64,000 bases of DNA from Rhizobiaceae bacterium CPCC 101076 (GTDB lineage: Bacteria; Pseudomonadota; Alphaproteobacteria; Rhizobiales; Methylopilaceae), in contig QDFX01000006.1 of assembly GCA_003347645.1 (NCBI GenBank), positions 62,001 through 126,000 on the forward strand. Direction: 5' to 3'. The position numbers and the translations under genes are program-made. Below, in pieces: positions 1 through 8,713 of this stretch. Every line of letters starts with the position of its first letter. Within the stretch, counting starts at the first letter, position 1. The notes beneath the pieces were generated by a model. It was not told the DNA's origin and searched no databases. It saw only the letters and a program-made list of their open reading frames with translations.

Positions 1-1
1 T

Positions 2-88
2 GTCGTCGGTCGCGCGCCGTGCGCCGACCCGTCGCGCAGCATGGACCACATGCTCACGGATGCTGACTTTTTCGACCCCGTGATCTGA
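2..88 (+). CDS. cysE: Serine O-acetyltransferase CysE, C-terminal fragment (partial at window edge)
   Basis: Frame 2 is open from the window edge to a TGA at 86-88 and encodes about 28 residues, including a PSRSMDHML stretch and the ending DFFDPVI. This resembles the C-terminal tail of CysE, where a Met-Asp pair follows the left-handed beta-helix and the chain ends in a hydrophobic residue that docks into CysK. CysE makes O-acetylserine for cysteine synthesis. In Rhizobiales a DUF3126 gene commonly follows cysE, as here 73 bp downstream, which supports the call. Only the tail is visible, so the family assignment rests on a weak match plus context. Confidence 0.55.
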   Translation, partial: VVGRAPCADPSRSMDHMLTDADFFDPVI

Positions 89-161
89 GTTCGGGTGTTG
101 CGGTGCGGCGTGCGGCCGTGCCAAACCCTTCGCGACCACCCACCAAGATCGGAGACTTCGC

Positions 162-374
162 TTGGACAAGCGAGAGATGGAGAAGGTGCAAGCCTATCTC
201 CGCAAGACGTTCGGAAACCAGACGCTCCGCGTCGTGGCCCGCCCGCGCAAGATGGACTCGGCCGAAATCTATCTCGGCGAGGAATTCATCGGCGTTCTGT
301 TCCGCGACGATGAGGACGGTGACCTGTCCTACAATTTCCAGATGGCCATTCTGGCCGAGGATCTCGTCGACTAA
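162..374 (+). CDS. DUF3126 family small protein
   Basis: This 70-residue cytosolic protein matches the DUF3126 family of alphaproteobacteria in length and pattern: an opening helix (EKVQAYLRKTFGN), a basic strand, then EIYLGEEFIGVLFRD and an acidic C-terminus. The function is unknown. The start is either TTG at 162 or ATG at 177; the longer form fits the family's usual 65-75 residues. It follows the probable cysE end. Its stop codon overlaps the stop of the convergent PAP2 gene by four bases (CTAA, 371-374), leaving no room for a terminator between them. Confidence 0.8.
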   Translation: MDKREMEKVQAYLRKTFGNQTLRVVARPRKMDSAEIYLGEEFIGVLFRDDEDGDLSYNFQMAILAEDLVD

Positions 375-1093
375 GCCTTCGCGGCGCCGGGCTCTTCGCC
401 TGGCTCCTCGACCTTTCCGCGGCGCTGCAGGTAGAGCGCTGCGATCCAGCACAGGATCGCCCACGAGGCGCCTGCGCACCAGCCGGCGAGGACGTCCGTC
501 GGCCAGTGGACGCCGAGATAGACGCGGCTCACTCCCACCATGATCGTGATCGTGACGGCGAGCGTGAGGATGTAGATCTTCACGCGTCGCTTTTCCTGCA
601 CGCGCGCGAGCAGCGCGCCTAGCGTGAGATAGGTGATCGCCGACAGCATTGCGTGACCGCTTGGAAAGCTCGCCGTATGGACGTCGACGATATGGGCGAC
701 GAGATCAGGGCGAGGGCGGTCGAAGAACAGCTTCAGCAGGTTGTTGAGCAGGGTTCCGCCTCCGACCGCGAAGAGCACCATCAGCGCCGCGCCCTTTTTG
801 CCGGTGATCAGCAGATAGCCGAGGACCGCGAGCGTCACGATCGTCAGGATCGTCGTGCTGCCCAGGCTGGTGAGGTCGGTGAACATGATCTCGACCCAGC
901 GCGGGCCGATCGGGTCCTGCCTGTCGGTCTCGCGGAGCGACAACAGGATCGTTTCATCTATGGCGTGGGTCTCGCCTTCGGTGACTTCGTCGGCGATCTG
1001 GATGAAGGCCAGCAGGCAGGCGGCTGCGGCAGCGAGGCTGGCAAGGCCGACGATTTCGGTGCGGACAAGGGTGCGGAGCGAAGAGAGGGTCAT
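371..1093 (-). CDS. PAP2-family membrane phosphatase
   Basis: This is a type 2 phosphatidic acid phosphatase (PAP2 superfamily), an integral membrane enzyme that dephosphorylates lipid phosphates such as phosphatidate or undecaprenyl pyrophosphate. From the ATG at 1093 it is 240 residues, with several hydrophobic segments and all three family motifs: KLFFDRPRP (about 121-129), PSGH (144-147) and SRVYLGVHWPTD (189-200), whose His residues form the catalytic pair. A GTG at 1114 would add seven residues, but the ATG leads straight into the first membrane segment. The substrate cannot be told from sequence. Confidence 0.88.
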   Translation of the reverse strand: MTLSSLRTLVRTEIVGLASLAAAAACLLAFIQIADEVTEGETHAIDETILLSLRETDRQDPIGPRWVEIMFTDLTSLGSTTILTIVTLAVLGYLLITGKKGAALMVLFAVGGGTLLNNLLKLFFDRPRPDLVAHIVDVHTASFPSGHAMLSAITYLTLGALLARVQEKRRVKIYILTLAVTITIMVGVSRVYLGVHWPTDVLAGWCAGASWAILCWIAALYLQRRGKVEEPGEEPGAAKA

Positions 1094-1150
1094 GGCAGCG
1101 TGATAACGCGGCACGCGCCCCGGACAAAGCCGGGGCAGCCCCCGTTGCGG

Positions 1151-1786
1151 TCAGCGCGTCGAGGCGACGCCCGTATTGCTGTCAACCGGGCCGACGAAAA
1201 CCCAGAGCTTCGGGTCCGTCTGCGACTGTCGCTTCACGTATTGGTAGGGCGTCTGCGACCACACCACGACGTCTTCGCGCTGATTGTCGAGGACGAGATC
1301 GCCCTGGTCGGTTGGAACGGTGAGGACGGCGTGGCCTGCGCCCTTCTCGTCGCGGACGACGGTGATGAGCAGCGAGCTCTCGCTCCAGCCGGCATCCATC
1401 AGCAGCTTCCGCTTCAGCAGGACATAGTCCTCGCAGTCGCCCTTGGTCGTCGGATAGGTCCAGTATTCGGGCGTACCGTAGAATTCCTGGTCGGTCACCG
1501 GCTGGATTTGCGTGTTGGCCCACCGGTTGACCTGATCGAGCTGAGAGAAGGTCGCGGCGGTGAGGATGACCCGGCCTTGTTGCTGGGTTTCCCTGGCGCA
1601 ATCGGCCGGGTGGCTGGAGCAGAAGGCGACGAAGCCAATGGGTGCACGAGCGGCGCCGAGGATCTTCATGCGCGGAGAATTATCCAGCGCAGATGCTTCG
1701 GAGCATCCAAGGAAGAAGAAGGCTACCATGGCCGCAGCAACAGCCGAAACGGCCTTGCTATACTTCGCGCCGAATACGCTACTCAT
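1151..1786 (-). CDS. Transglutaminase-like cysteine peptidase (BTLCP family), exported
   Basis: This 211-residue exported protein has the bacterial transglutaminase-like cysteine peptidase (BTLCP/DUF920) fold common in Rhizobiales. The N-terminus is a signal sequence; FLGC at 25-28 could act as a loose lipobox. The predicted catalytic triad is visible: Cys118 in GDCEDYVLLK, His152 in GHAVLTV and Asp167 in LVLDNQ. In the Pseudomonas Lap system a related protease (LapG) is controlled by c-di-GMP, and a PilZ gene lies just upstream here on the same strand, but a link is only inference. A good ribosome binding site (GGAGAGG) precedes the ATG. Confidence 0.88.
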   Translation of the reverse strand: MSSVFGAKYSKAVSAVAAAMVAFFFLGCSEASALDNSPRMKILGAARAPIGFVAFCSSHPADCARETQQQGRVILTAATFSQLDQVNRWANTQIQPVTDQEFYGTPEYWTYPTTKGDCEDYVLLKRKLLMDAGWSESSLLITVVRDEKGAGHAVLTVPTDQGDLVLDNQREDVVVWSQTPYQYVKRQSQTDPKLWVFVGPVDSNTGVASTR

Positions 1787-1902
1787 CGAACCTCTCCGAA
1801 GTCGTTGAGGTTCTTTTCTCAGAAACGATTTGAGTTCGATCTAAGGTTGGTGGCTTTGTTTTAGCGAATGACTCTAGGTTTCATTAACCACGGAACGCAT
1901 AC

Positions 1903-1930
1903 GAAAACGCCCGCTGAGGGCGGGCGTTTC
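1903..1930 (-). terminator. Rho-independent terminator of the PilZ gene
   Basis: A 9-bp stem, aaacgcccg (1905-1913) with cgggcgttt (1921-1929), encloses a 7-nt loop. Read on the minus strand it is followed by a short T-rich run (ttttcgt). It lies 30 bp past the stop of the PilZ gene and in front of the transglutaminase-like gene, so it separates the two transcripts. Confidence 0.7.
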
Positions 1931-1959
1931 AGGGCAACGAGTTTGGGGCCGATTTCGGC

Positions 1960-2559
1960 CTAGCCGCCGAATTGCTCTTCGAGCAGCTCGAAGTTCTGCG
2001 GACGCAGGAACTCCACGGCGACGCCGCCATCGAAATGACGGACGACCTTGGCGTGCGTGCGTCCGAGAGTGACCGGTGAGCCCATCGGCGGTTGGGCGTC
2101 GACCTGAACTGCCGCACCGGACAGAGAGATGTCGACCACCCGGCACGGATATTCCCGGCCGTCGGGCATGACCAGCAGTGACCGAGTGTTTTTGGGTAGG
2201 CCGCGATCGTGGCGGCGGTCTTCCGGCAGGCCGAGGATCTGGCGGTTGGCCAGCCAGGTCAGCTGATCCGCCAATTTCTCGCGCTTGCGCGGCGTGGCCG
2301 CGATCGTCATCGCAAAGCCGTTCTCAATGCCGCGGATCACCGCGCCTTCGATGCGGCCGATATGGTCGAAATAGGCGATGACGCGTTCACCGGGACGGCC
2401 GATCACCGGTGCGATGATCGAACAGCCGCCTGGAGAGATGTCGAGCGTTTGGCACGGATATTCCTGCCGGTCGGCGAGCATGTAGCGGCCCAGGAGCGCG
2501 ACCTTCACGCGAGCGTGGCGGCGCTGCTCATGAGGGGCAAGCTTCGGCAGAGGTTGCAT
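1960..2559 (-). CDS. Tandem PilZ-domain c-di-GMP-binding protein
   Basis: This 199-residue cytosolic protein is built of two PilZ domains. The first begins with RRHAR (about 14-18) and has DISPGG about 30 residues later. The second begins with RRHDR near the middle and has DISLSG. These are the RxxxR and D/NxSxxG motifs that bind cyclic di-GMP, and both sets look intact. No output domain is attached, so it is probably an adaptor that acts by protein contact. The ATG at 2559 is preferred to the TTG one codon earlier. It is transcribed away from the rhomboid gene and ends at a clear terminator. Confidence 0.85.
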   Translation of the reverse strand: MQPLPKLAPHEQRRHARVKVALLGRYMLADRQEYPCQTLDISPGGCSIIAPVIGRPGERVIAYFDHIGRIEGAVIRGIENGFAMTIAATPRKREKLADQLTWLANRQILGLPEDRRHDRGLPKNTRSLLVMPDGREYPCRVVDISLSGAAVQVDAQPPMGSPVTLGRTHAKVVRHFDGGVAVEFLRPQNFELLEEQFGG

Positions 2560-2753
2560 CAACGGCGCTACACCACATCTCGCCAGAGCCAGCGTCGCAC
2601 GAGGCTCAAGGAACTATCCGAGGGGAGATTAAGTAGACGCGGTTAACGAGCCGTATGGAGTCGGAAACTATTCATCCTCATCGCGCAAATTTTTGATATG
2701 GCACAACGAATCCGAGGCACTTCGCCACAACTGCCTTGCTTTGCGCCGTCGGC

Positions 2754-3524
2754 ATGTCACCTTCTTTTTCGAGAGCCCTATTCGTGCAGCGCGACAACGA
2801 ACCCATTGTGAATGCCCCGCCTGTGGTCGGTTGGACCATCGCGGCGCTCGTGGCGATTCACATCGCTCGCCAGTTCCTCGGACCGGACGACGAATCGCAG
2901 ATCATCCTGCTCTTCGCGTTCATTCCGGCGCGCTACGATCCGAGCTTCGCATTTCAGTCCGCCTTTCCGGGCGGCATCGCCGGAGACATATGGACCTTCG
3001 TGACCTATTCGGCGCTGCACGGCGATGCGATGCATCTCGTCGTCAACAGTGTGTGGTTGCTGGCATTCGGCAGTGCCGTCGCCTGGCGATTCGGCGGAGC
3101 GCGGTTCCTGGCTTTCGCGGCCGTCACCTCGGCCTGCGGCGCGGCGATGCATCTGCTTTTCCACTACGGCGAGCCGGTTCCGATGATCGGCGCCTCTGGC
3201 GCCATTTCCGGTCTTACGGCTGCTGCGATCCGCTTCATCTTCGAGGCCGGCGGCCCGCTCGGGGCATTCCGCCGGCGCGGCAGGGGAGCGTTCGCGGTGC
3301 CCGCGGTGCCGCTCATCGACCTGGTCCGCTCTCAGCAGATCATGGTCTTCGTCGCCATCTGGTTCGGCATCAATCTGGTCTATGCGATCGGTGCCTGGAG
3401 TTCCGGAGGAGAATCCAGCATCGCCTGGGAAGCACATATCGGCGGCTTCATCGCCGGGCTTGTATTGTTTCCGCTTTTCGACCCGAAATTGCCCGTTGGT
3501 TTCAACGGTCTACGGAGCGCTTGA
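2754..3524 (+). CDS. Rhomboid-family intramembrane serine protease
   Basis: This polytopic membrane protein of about 256 residues has rhomboid signatures: HxxxN on an early helix (HLVVN, about 94-98), the nucleophile in GASGAIS (Ser148) and the catalytic His in HIGGFIAGL (about 228). These give the Ser-His dyad that cleaves transmembrane substrates within the membrane. The ATG at 2754 is preferred over an in-frame TTG at 2736. A basic stretch between helices 4 and 5 (RRRGRG) forms a cytoplasmic loop. Substrate unknown. The CBS gene follows after 78 bp. Confidence 0.86.
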   Translation: MSPSFSRALFVQRDNEPIVNAPPVVGWTIAALVAIHIARQFLGPDDESQIILLFAFIPARYDPSFAFQSAFPGGIAGDIWTFVTYSALHGDAMHLVVNSVWLLAFGSAVAWRFGGARFLAFAAVTSACGAAMHLLFHYGEPVPMIGASGAISGLTAAAIRFIFEAGGPLGAFRRRGRGAFAVPAVPLIDLVRSQQIMVFVAIWFGINLVYAIGAWSSGGESSIAWEAHIGGFIAGLVLFPLFDPKLPVGFNGLRSA

Positions 3525-3602
3525 TCCGGAACAACCCTCGCGCGATCATGTTGGTAAGACCGTACCAAAGTACGGCTGCAATAAGAACGGAGGGACGGAT
3601 CG

Positions 3603-4034
3603 ATGCAGGTTTCGGCGATTTTGGAGAGCAAGGGGTCCGAGGTCGTGACCCTTCAGCCCGAAAGCACATTGGCGGATGCGGCCCGTCTTCTGGCGAAGCG
3701 CAAGATCGGCACCGTGGTCGTCACCGCCGGGGATGACATCATCCTGGGCATCCTTTCGGAACGCGACATCGTCCGCGCCGTGGCCGAACTCGGTGCTGGC
3801 GCGCTCGAGGCGCCATTGTCGGCTCATATGACCAAGACGGTGAAGACGGCCAGCCGCAGCGACGCGCTTCGCGGTGTCATGGAGAAGATGACGCAAGGAC
3901 GGTTCCGCCACATGCCCGTCGTCGAGAACGGCCGTATGGTCGGCATCATCTCGATCGGCGACGTCGTGAAATGGCGCCTGGCCCAGATCGAGGCCGAGGC
4001 GAGCGCGATGCGGGATTACATCGCGTCCGCTTAG
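3603..4034 (+). CDS. Tandem CBS-domain protein
   Basis: This 143-residue cytosolic protein consists of one pair of CBS domains (about 8-60 and 75-130), with the usual [12 protein letters not shown] and [11 protein letters not shown] ends. CBS pairs bind adenosine nucleotides or S-adenosylmethionine and usually regulate a partner. Stand-alone proteins of this type are common in alphaproteobacteria with no defined partner. A strong purine-rich ribosome binding site (ggaggg) precedes the ATG. The stop overlaps the convergent hisI stop by four bases (TTAG, 4031-4034). Confidence 0.9.
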   Translation: MQVSAILESKGSEVVTLQPESTLADAARLLAKRKIGTVVVTAGDDIILGILSERDIVRAVAELGAGALEAPLSAHMTKTVKTASRSDALRGVMEKMTQGRFRHMPVVENGRMVGIISIGDVVKWRLAQIEAEASAMRDYIASA

Positions 4035-4492
4035 GTGGTCTTCTTGTAGACTTCGGCCGGGTCGAATTTTGGCTCGGCGTCGACGAAGTCGAGCGCAAGG
4101 CGAGGCGAGGGCGCCTCGCCGAGCGGAACCGAGCGATAGAAGCAGGAGGTGCGTCCGGTGTGGCAGGACGCGCCGGTGCCGCCGACGCGCACTTTGAGCC
4201 AGACGGCGTCCTGGTCGCAATCGACGCGAAGCTCGGTCACGCTCTGGACGTGGCCGCTTTCCTCGCCCTTCTTCCAGAGCTTGCCGCGCGAGCGCGAATA
4301 ATAATGCGCTTCGCGGGTCTCGATCGTCTTCGCCAGCGCCTGGGCATTCATATGCGCGAGCATCAGCACCGTCCCGGTTTCGGCATCGGTGACGACGGCC
4401 GTGACCAGGCCCGCCGCGTCGAATCTCGGCGCGAGCACGCGGCCTTCCTCGATTTCAGCCGGGGACAGCGATGTTGCGAAGAGGTCAGGCAT
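4031..4492 (-). CDS. hisI: Phosphoribosyl-AMP cyclohydrolase
   Basis: This enzyme opens the purine ring of phosphoribosyl-AMP in the third step of histidine synthesis and acts in the cytosol. At 153 residues it is the stand-alone HisI, not the HisIE fusion of enterics. The [17 protein letters not shown] block, the DCDQDA metal site and the paired cysteines of CHTGRTSC (Zn ligands) are all present. Its ATG follows the folE stop with no gap, so the two genes are translationally linked, as in other Rhizobiales. The C-terminal 25 residues beyond the core are less conserved. Confidence 0.96.
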   Translation of the reverse strand: MPDLFATSLSPAEIEEGRVLAPRFDAAGLVTAVVTDAETGTVLMLAHMNAQALAKTIETREAHYYSRSRGKLWKKGEESGHVQSVTELRVDCDQDAVWLKVRVGGTGASCHTGRTSCFYRSVPLGEAPSPRLALDFVDAEPKFDPAEVYKKTT

Positions 4493-5116
4493 TCAGCGCT
4501 GCACGCCGCGCACGAGCGTGATGAAACGCACCTGCTCGGCCGGGTCCTCAAACAGGCCCGTGAAACGCGTCGTCGTCGTCGACACGCCGGATTTGCGGAT
4601 GCCGCGCATGGCCATGCACATATGCTCGGCCTCGATCATTACGGCGAGACCGCGCGGAGCCAGGACCTTGTCGATCGCTTCGGCGATCGATTCTGTCAGA
4701 TGTTCCTGTGTCTGGAGCCTGCGTGCGAAGACGTCGACGACACGGCCGATCTTGGACAGGCCGACGACGCCGCCGCTCGGATAATAGGCGACGTGCACCT
4801 TGCCGACGAACGGCACCATGTGGTGCTCGCAGTGCGAAAAGAACGGAATGTCCTGGACGAGGACGATGTCCTTGTAGCCGCCGACATCGTCGAATACGCG
4901 CTCCAGGATCGCGTTGGCATCCTGTTTGTAGCCGCCGTAGAGCTCGGCATAGGCATTCACGACGCGTTTCGGCGTATCGACGAGGCCTTCGCGCTCCGGA
5001 TCGTCGCCCATATAGGCGATGAGGGTCCGTACGGCTTCTTCTGCTTCTTCGCGGGTGGGGCGCTTCGTTTCCGGGTCAAACGCACGCAACGCCGGGTGCT
5101 TGATAATCGCGTCCAT
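4493..5116 (-). CDS. folE: GTP cyclohydrolase I
   Basis: FolE converts GTP to dihydroneopterin triphosphate, the first step of folate synthesis. The protein has 207 residues. The zinc ligands are Cys96 and His99 in [10 protein letters not shown] and Cys167 in EHMCMAMRG. The family blocks [16 protein letters not shown] and the LTESIA segment are also present. GGAAGG stands upstream of the ATG. It is the first gene of a folE-hisI pair. The divergent scaffold-protein gene starts 158 bp away, so both promoters lie in 5117-5274. Confidence 0.97.
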   Translation of the reverse strand: MDAIIKHPALRAFDPETKRPTREEAEEAVRTLIAYMGDDPEREGLVDTPKRVVNAYAELYGGYKQDANAILERVFDDVGGYKDIVLVQDIPFFSHCEHHMVPFVGKVHVAYYPSGGVVGLSKIGRVVDVFARRLQTQEHLTESIAEAIDKVLAPRGLAVMIEAEHMCMAMRGIRKSGVSTTTTRFTGLFEDPAEQVRFITLVRGVQR

Positions 5117-5274
5117 GAAACCTTCCGCAGCGAGCCGGAATTGGCCCGCGTCGTTATCTGGTGCGGGTACATATCGTATGAAACCCGGAGCCCCTATATA
5201 ATGCTGAACCCGGAAGCCGCAAAAAGGGTTAGCGCCCGAGCGCTGTTGCGCGGGTGCAAGTGGCTGGACACTTT

Positions 5275-5718
5275 ATGTTGAACGACATCTACAATCGCAA
5301 GATCCTTGAACTGGCTGCGGGCATCCCGCGTCTCGGTCGGTTGCCGCATCCAGATGCCAGCGCGACCGCGCATTCGAAGCTTTGCGGTTCGACGGTGACG
5401 GTCGATCTCGCCGTCGACGGCGATACCGTGACGGACTTCGCTCATGACGTGAGGGCCTGCGCGCTCGGCCAGGCTTCGTCCTCCATCATGGCAAGCCACG
5501 TCGTCGGCTCGACCGCGGACGAACTGCGCCAGGTGCGCGAGACGATGCGGGCGATGCTCAAGGATAGTGGGCCGCCGCCGAACGGAAAATGGGCCGATCT
5601 GGCAGTGCTCGAGCCGGTGCGAGACTACAAGGCGCGTCACGCTTCGACCCTATTGACCTTCGACGCCGTGGTCGATGCGCTCGACCAGGTCCAGGCAAAA
5701 AAGGCCGCGGCTGAATAA
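5275..5718 (+). CDS. NifU/IscU-type iron-sulfur cluster scaffold protein
   Basis: This 147-residue protein has the IscU/SufU N-terminal fold, with the first two cluster ligands visible: Cys37 in KLCGSTVTVDL and Cys62 in RACALGQASSS. At the place where IscU carries His-Cys the sequence reads RHAST, so the third cysteine is alanine. Stand-alone members of this kind occur next to folE/hisI in other Rhizobiales. It may be a scaffold or carrier that works with the suf operon at 43-50 kb, but that is inference. The ATG at 5275 is preferred over the GTG at 5254. The coding end is built into a terminator stem. Confidence 0.85.
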   Translation: MLNDIYNRKILELAAGIPRLGRLPHPDASATAHSKLCGSTVTVDLAVDGDTVTDFAHDVRACALGQASSSIMASHVVGSTADELRQVRETMRAMLKDSGPPPNGKWADLAVLEPVRDYKARHASTLLTFDAVVDALDQVQAKKAAAE

Positions 5719-5737
5719 CAGCCGCGGCCCTTCTTTT
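5703..5737 (+). terminator. Rho-independent terminator overlapping the scaffold gene stop
   Basis: An 11-bp perfect stem, ggccgcggctg (5703-5713) with cagccgcggcc (5719-5729), closes a 5-nt loop that contains the TAA stop (5716-5718), and is followed by cttctttt. It ends the scaffold gene. Because it is symmetrical, it may also block readthrough from the convergent chemoreceptor gene. Confidence 0.85.
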
Positions 5738-5751
5738 CGTTATTTGGCCGA

Positions 5752-7848
5752 TCAGGCGGCTTCGATGCCCGAGATGAAGGTCTGCATCTCGCGGCGGAGC
5801 TCGGTCGAGGCCTTTGCCAGATCGCGCGCGGAGGAGAGAACCTCCGACGCCGAGCTCCCGGTAATCGTTGCCGCCTCGCGGACCTCGTCGATGCTTTGGG
5901 TCACGTATTCGGTGCCCTGGGCGGCCTGAGCCACGCGGCTGGCGATCTCGGTCGTCGCGGAGTGCTGCTCTTCGGCCGCCGCGGCGATGGCGCTCGAAAT
6001 CTCGTGCACTCGCTCGATGGTCGATCCGATCGACTGGATGGCGCTGACCGCGCCGACTGTCGCCTGCTGCAGCTCCTTGATCTGGCTTGCGATCTCGTCG
6101 GTCGCCTTGATCGTCTGGTTGGCGAGGTCCTTCACTTCGCTCGCCACGACCGCGAAGCCGCGGCCGGCTTCGCCGGCGCGGGCCGCCTCGATGGTCGCAT
6201 TAAGCGCCAGCAGGTTGGTGCGGGCCGCGATGTCGTTGATGAGCGCGACGACCGTCTCGATCCGCTCGGCGCTGGTGGAGAGCGCTTGGACGGTTTTGTC
6301 GGTGTGGCGGACATCCTCGACCGCGCGCCGCGCCGCGTCTGCGGTCTGGCTGACCTGCGTACCGATCTCGTTGGCCGAGGAGGACAGTTCCTCGGTGGCG
6401 GCGGCGACGGCCTGGACGTTCGAGCCGGTGGCGCGAGCCGATTCGGCGAGCACGCCGGTCTGCTGAGAAGTGCGGTCGGCGGTGCCGGTCATGTCGTTCG
6501 CAGTCGTTTCCAGGCGCTCCGAGGCGCCGACGAGAGCACTGATGAGATCGCCGACCTTGGCGTTGAAGCCCTGGGCGAGTTCGGACAGCGTGCGGCGTTT
6601 GTCGGCCTCGGTCTGGACCTTCATGCGTTCGGCCTCTTCCTCCAGGCGCTGGCGCTCTATGGCGTCGCGCTTGAAGACCTCGACCGCGCGGGCCATGTCG
6701 CCAATCTCGTCCGAGCGCGAAGCTCCCTTGATCTCGACATTCATGTCGCCAGCAGCCAAAGCCGCCATCGCATCGGTCATCTGGGTGATCGGCCGGGTGA
6801 CGCGGCGCTGGACGATGAAGAAGCTGGCGGTGGCGAGCAATACGACCGCTGCGAGCAAGCCCGACTGGAACATCAAACGACTTTGCGCGGCGGCGTATTT
6901 GCTCTCGGCCTGCTCCTGAGCGAGCTGCATTGCCGTGTTCGGGATCGCAGTCAACGCGTCGAGGGCGCCGTTGCCGATGCGGGTGAGATCGTCGTTCGAG
7001 ACCGACTGTTCTTTATTCTCTGCAAGATCGTCATAGGCGGCCTTGCGGGTCTTTTCCCATGTATCAAAAGCGTCAGTCTGCGCGGCTTTCACAAGCTCGA
7101 CGAGCTTGGGCGATACCCCGGGACGAGAGGTCAGTTCCTTCACCACACCCCAGTTCGACTGCGTCTGGCCGAGAAGCTGAGCCATCTTGCGATCGGCCGC
7201 AGGAGTGATGGTCTTGGCATTGCGTGATTCGGACAGAGCGGTGCGGCTCAGGCCGACGCCGTCGCGTGCGATCCATGCCGCCTGCTTGATGGCCATGAGT
7301 TCGGCCGTTTCCGGATCGGCCATGCGGATGGTCTCACCGAGGGCCGCCGACATCGCTTCCATGCGATTGATGACGTCGGTTGCGGCTGCGTTGAAGTCCT
7401 TGGAGATGCCTTGGCGACGCTCGGACAGCGGCTTCTTGAGGGCTTCCTCGGATTCGGTCCGGATCTTCTCGAGCTTTTCGATGCTCGCCGCGAGACCGTT
7501 GAAGACCTCCGGTTCGCCGTTGGTGCAATCGATCTGCGTGCAGAGCACGAGGACGTGCGCGGTAGCCGGATTGGCCTTGTTCTGCGCGTCCTTGATCAGG
7601 GAGAAGAACCCGTCGGAGGCGGGGTTCTCGGCTTCCAGGGCAGTGCGGGTCGGACCGCGTTGGACGCGTTGATTCTGGAGAGCGGTGAAGACTTCGCGAC
7701 CGGCCTCAGCGACGCTGACGACCTGCGCGCTTTCCTTCAATTGGCCCATGTCATTGTAGATCGGAACAGCGAGAGTACCGACCGCGATGAGCGCCATTGC
7801 GCCGAACAACACACGAAGGACGACGGCAAGCGTAAGCTTGTGAGACAT
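5752..7848 (-). CDS. Methyl-accepting chemotaxis protein
   Basis: This 698-residue transmembrane chemoreceptor has a first membrane helix at about 8-30 and a large helical periplasmic domain of roughly 300 residues. A second helix near 330-350 ([16 protein letters not shown]) is followed by a HAMP linker ([10 protein letters not shown] onwards), a coiled-coil and the methyl-accepting signalling domain with the hairpin tip around [20 protein letters not shown]. The sensor region is longer than a four-helix bundle and could be a NIT-type or double bundle; it carries a Cys pair (LCTQIDC). No C-terminal CheR-binding pentapeptide is visible. The ligand is unknown. It is monocistronic and ends at the shared terminator. 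Confidence 0.93.
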   Translation of the reverse strand: MSHKLTLAVVLRVLFGAMALIAVGTLAVPIYNDMGQLKESAQVVSVAEAGREVFTALQNQRVQRGPTRTALEAENPASDGFFSLIKDAQNKANPATAHVLVLCTQIDCTNGEPEVFNGLAASIEKLEKIRTESEEALKKPLSERRQGISKDFNAAATDVINRMEAMSAALGETIRMADPETAELMAIKQAAWIARDGVGLSRTALSESRNAKTITPAADRKMAQLLGQTQSNWGVVKELTSRPGVSPKLVELVKAAQTDAFDTWEKTRKAAYDDLAENKEQSVSNDDLTRIGNGALDALTAIPNTAMQLAQEQAESKYAAAQSRLMFQSGLLAAVVLLATASFFIVQRRVTRPITQMTDAMAALAAGDMNVEIKGASRSDEIGDMARAVEVFKRDAIERQRLEEEAERMKVQTEADKRRTLSELAQGFNAKVGDLISALVGASERLETTANDMTGTADRTSQQTGVLAESARATGSNVQAVAAATEELSSSANEIGTQVSQTADAARRAVEDVRHTDKTVQALSTSAERIETVVALINDIAARTNLLALNATIEAARAGEAGRGFAVVASEVKDLANQTIKATDEIASQIKELQQATVGAVSAIQSIGSTIERVHEISSAIAAAAEEQHSATTEIASRVAQAAQGTEYVTQSIDEVREAATITGSSASEVLSSARDLAKASTELRREMQTFISGIEAA

Positions 7849-8035
7849 TACTCAACCCCATTCACCGACCACTGCGGCGGTGCCCGGGGCTAAATCTCGG
7901 CGGAAAATCAAAAAATAGGATTAATAATTCAAGTCGGTGCGCTGGCAGCGCCTGTTTTTATCGAGGCTTTCTGGCCTGTTAGCCACTCGTGTGCTGATTT
8001 TTCGCCCTCGACGACGGCTCTTAGACCACGACACC

Positions 8036-8629
8036 TCAGGCGGCTGGAGTCTCGTCCTTGATTCGCGGGGCGAGGGTCACGAAGCGCGGGTCCTGCGGCG
8101 TCGCCTTGCAGGTGCCGGTCTCGGCGATTTCGTCGATCACCTGGGTGAGAAGGCGAATGCCCATTGGCGCGAGTTCGCGGCGCCACAGGCTGGCATCGTC
8201 TTCGCCCGGCAGGACGAAGCACCAATCCTGGGCGGCGATGCCACCGGCGTCCATTTCATCCGTCAGATGATAGACGCTGCCACCCGCGATCGGATCGCCC
8301 GCCTTGACGGTCCATTCAATCGACGCGATGCCGCGCCAGCGGGGCAGCAGAGATGGGTGATAGCCAAGCGAGGCGATCCTGGCCTTGTCGAGCGGGATGA
8401 AGGCATGGGAGTAGGCTGCGAGAACGACGTCGAATTCGCCGGGCAGATCGTCATGGGTCACGCGCTTGCGGCCGGCATGGCAGACGAGCGGCACTCCAGC
8501 GGCTTCCGCCGCCTTCGCCAAGCGGTCTTCCGGATCGGGCGCGACGACGTGGAGGTCATGGCCGCGCGCATGCAGGATCTGGAACATCTCCGCGCCGAAC
8601 CACCGCGAACCGATCAGTGCAATCCTCAT
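8036..8629 (-). CDS. Formyltransferase-fold protein (Fmt/PurN-like catalytic domain only)
   Basis: At 197 residues this has only the N-terminal catalytic domain of the methionyl-tRNA or glycinamide formyltransferase family. It opens with MRIALIGSRWFG, then has GYHPSLLPRWRG (about 89-100) and DEMDAGGI (124-130). The catalytic His91 and Asp127 are present, but the Asn of the usual Asn-x-His triad is Gly89. It lacks the C-terminal tRNA-binding domain of Fmt, so initiator tRNA is an unlikely substrate. It may formylate a small amine or sugar nucleotide, or be inactive. It is monocistronic behind the 8650-8680 terminator. Confidence 0.75.
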   Translation of the reverse strand: MRIALIGSRWFGAEMFQILHARGHDLHVVAPDPEDRLAKAAEAAGVPLVCHAGRKRVTHDDLPGEFDVVLAAYSHAFIPLDKARIASLGYHPSLLPRWRGIASIEWTVKAGDPIAGGSVYHLTDEMDAGGIAAQDWCFVLPGEDDASLWRRELAPMGIRLLTQVIDEIAETGTCKATPQDPRFVTLAPRIKDETPAA

Positions 8630-8649
8630 TCCGCCGCCCTCGAAAACAA

Positions 8650-8680
8650 AAGCCGCCCCAACGAAAGGTCGAGGCGGCTT
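8650..8680 (-). terminator. Terminator of the small secreted protein gene
   Basis: aagccgcc (8650-8657) pairs with ggcggctt (8673-8680). On the minus strand the stem is followed by a T-rich stretch (ttttgttttcg). It lies between the secreted protein gene and the formyltransferase-like gene, so the latter needs its own promoter or relies on leakage. Confidence 0.7.
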
Positions 8681-8713
8681 GGTAACGAAATCGGCCCGGG
8701 GCCGAAAGAGAAA

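Noticed and set aside
1117-1136. gccccgg/ccggggc hairpin as terminator
   Set aside because: A 7-bp stem between the BTLCP stop and the PAP2 start on the same strand, but no T-run on either side. It may be a fragment of a dispersed repeat.
653-1864. 403-residue open frame on the plus strand
   Set aside because: It lies across the PAP2 and BTLCP genes, both strongly supported on the other strand, and its translation has no family features.
7939-7962. Hairpin with T-run on the plus strand
   Set aside because: No plus-strand gene ends before it: the chemoreceptor upstream is on the minus strand. The stem is only five base pairs.
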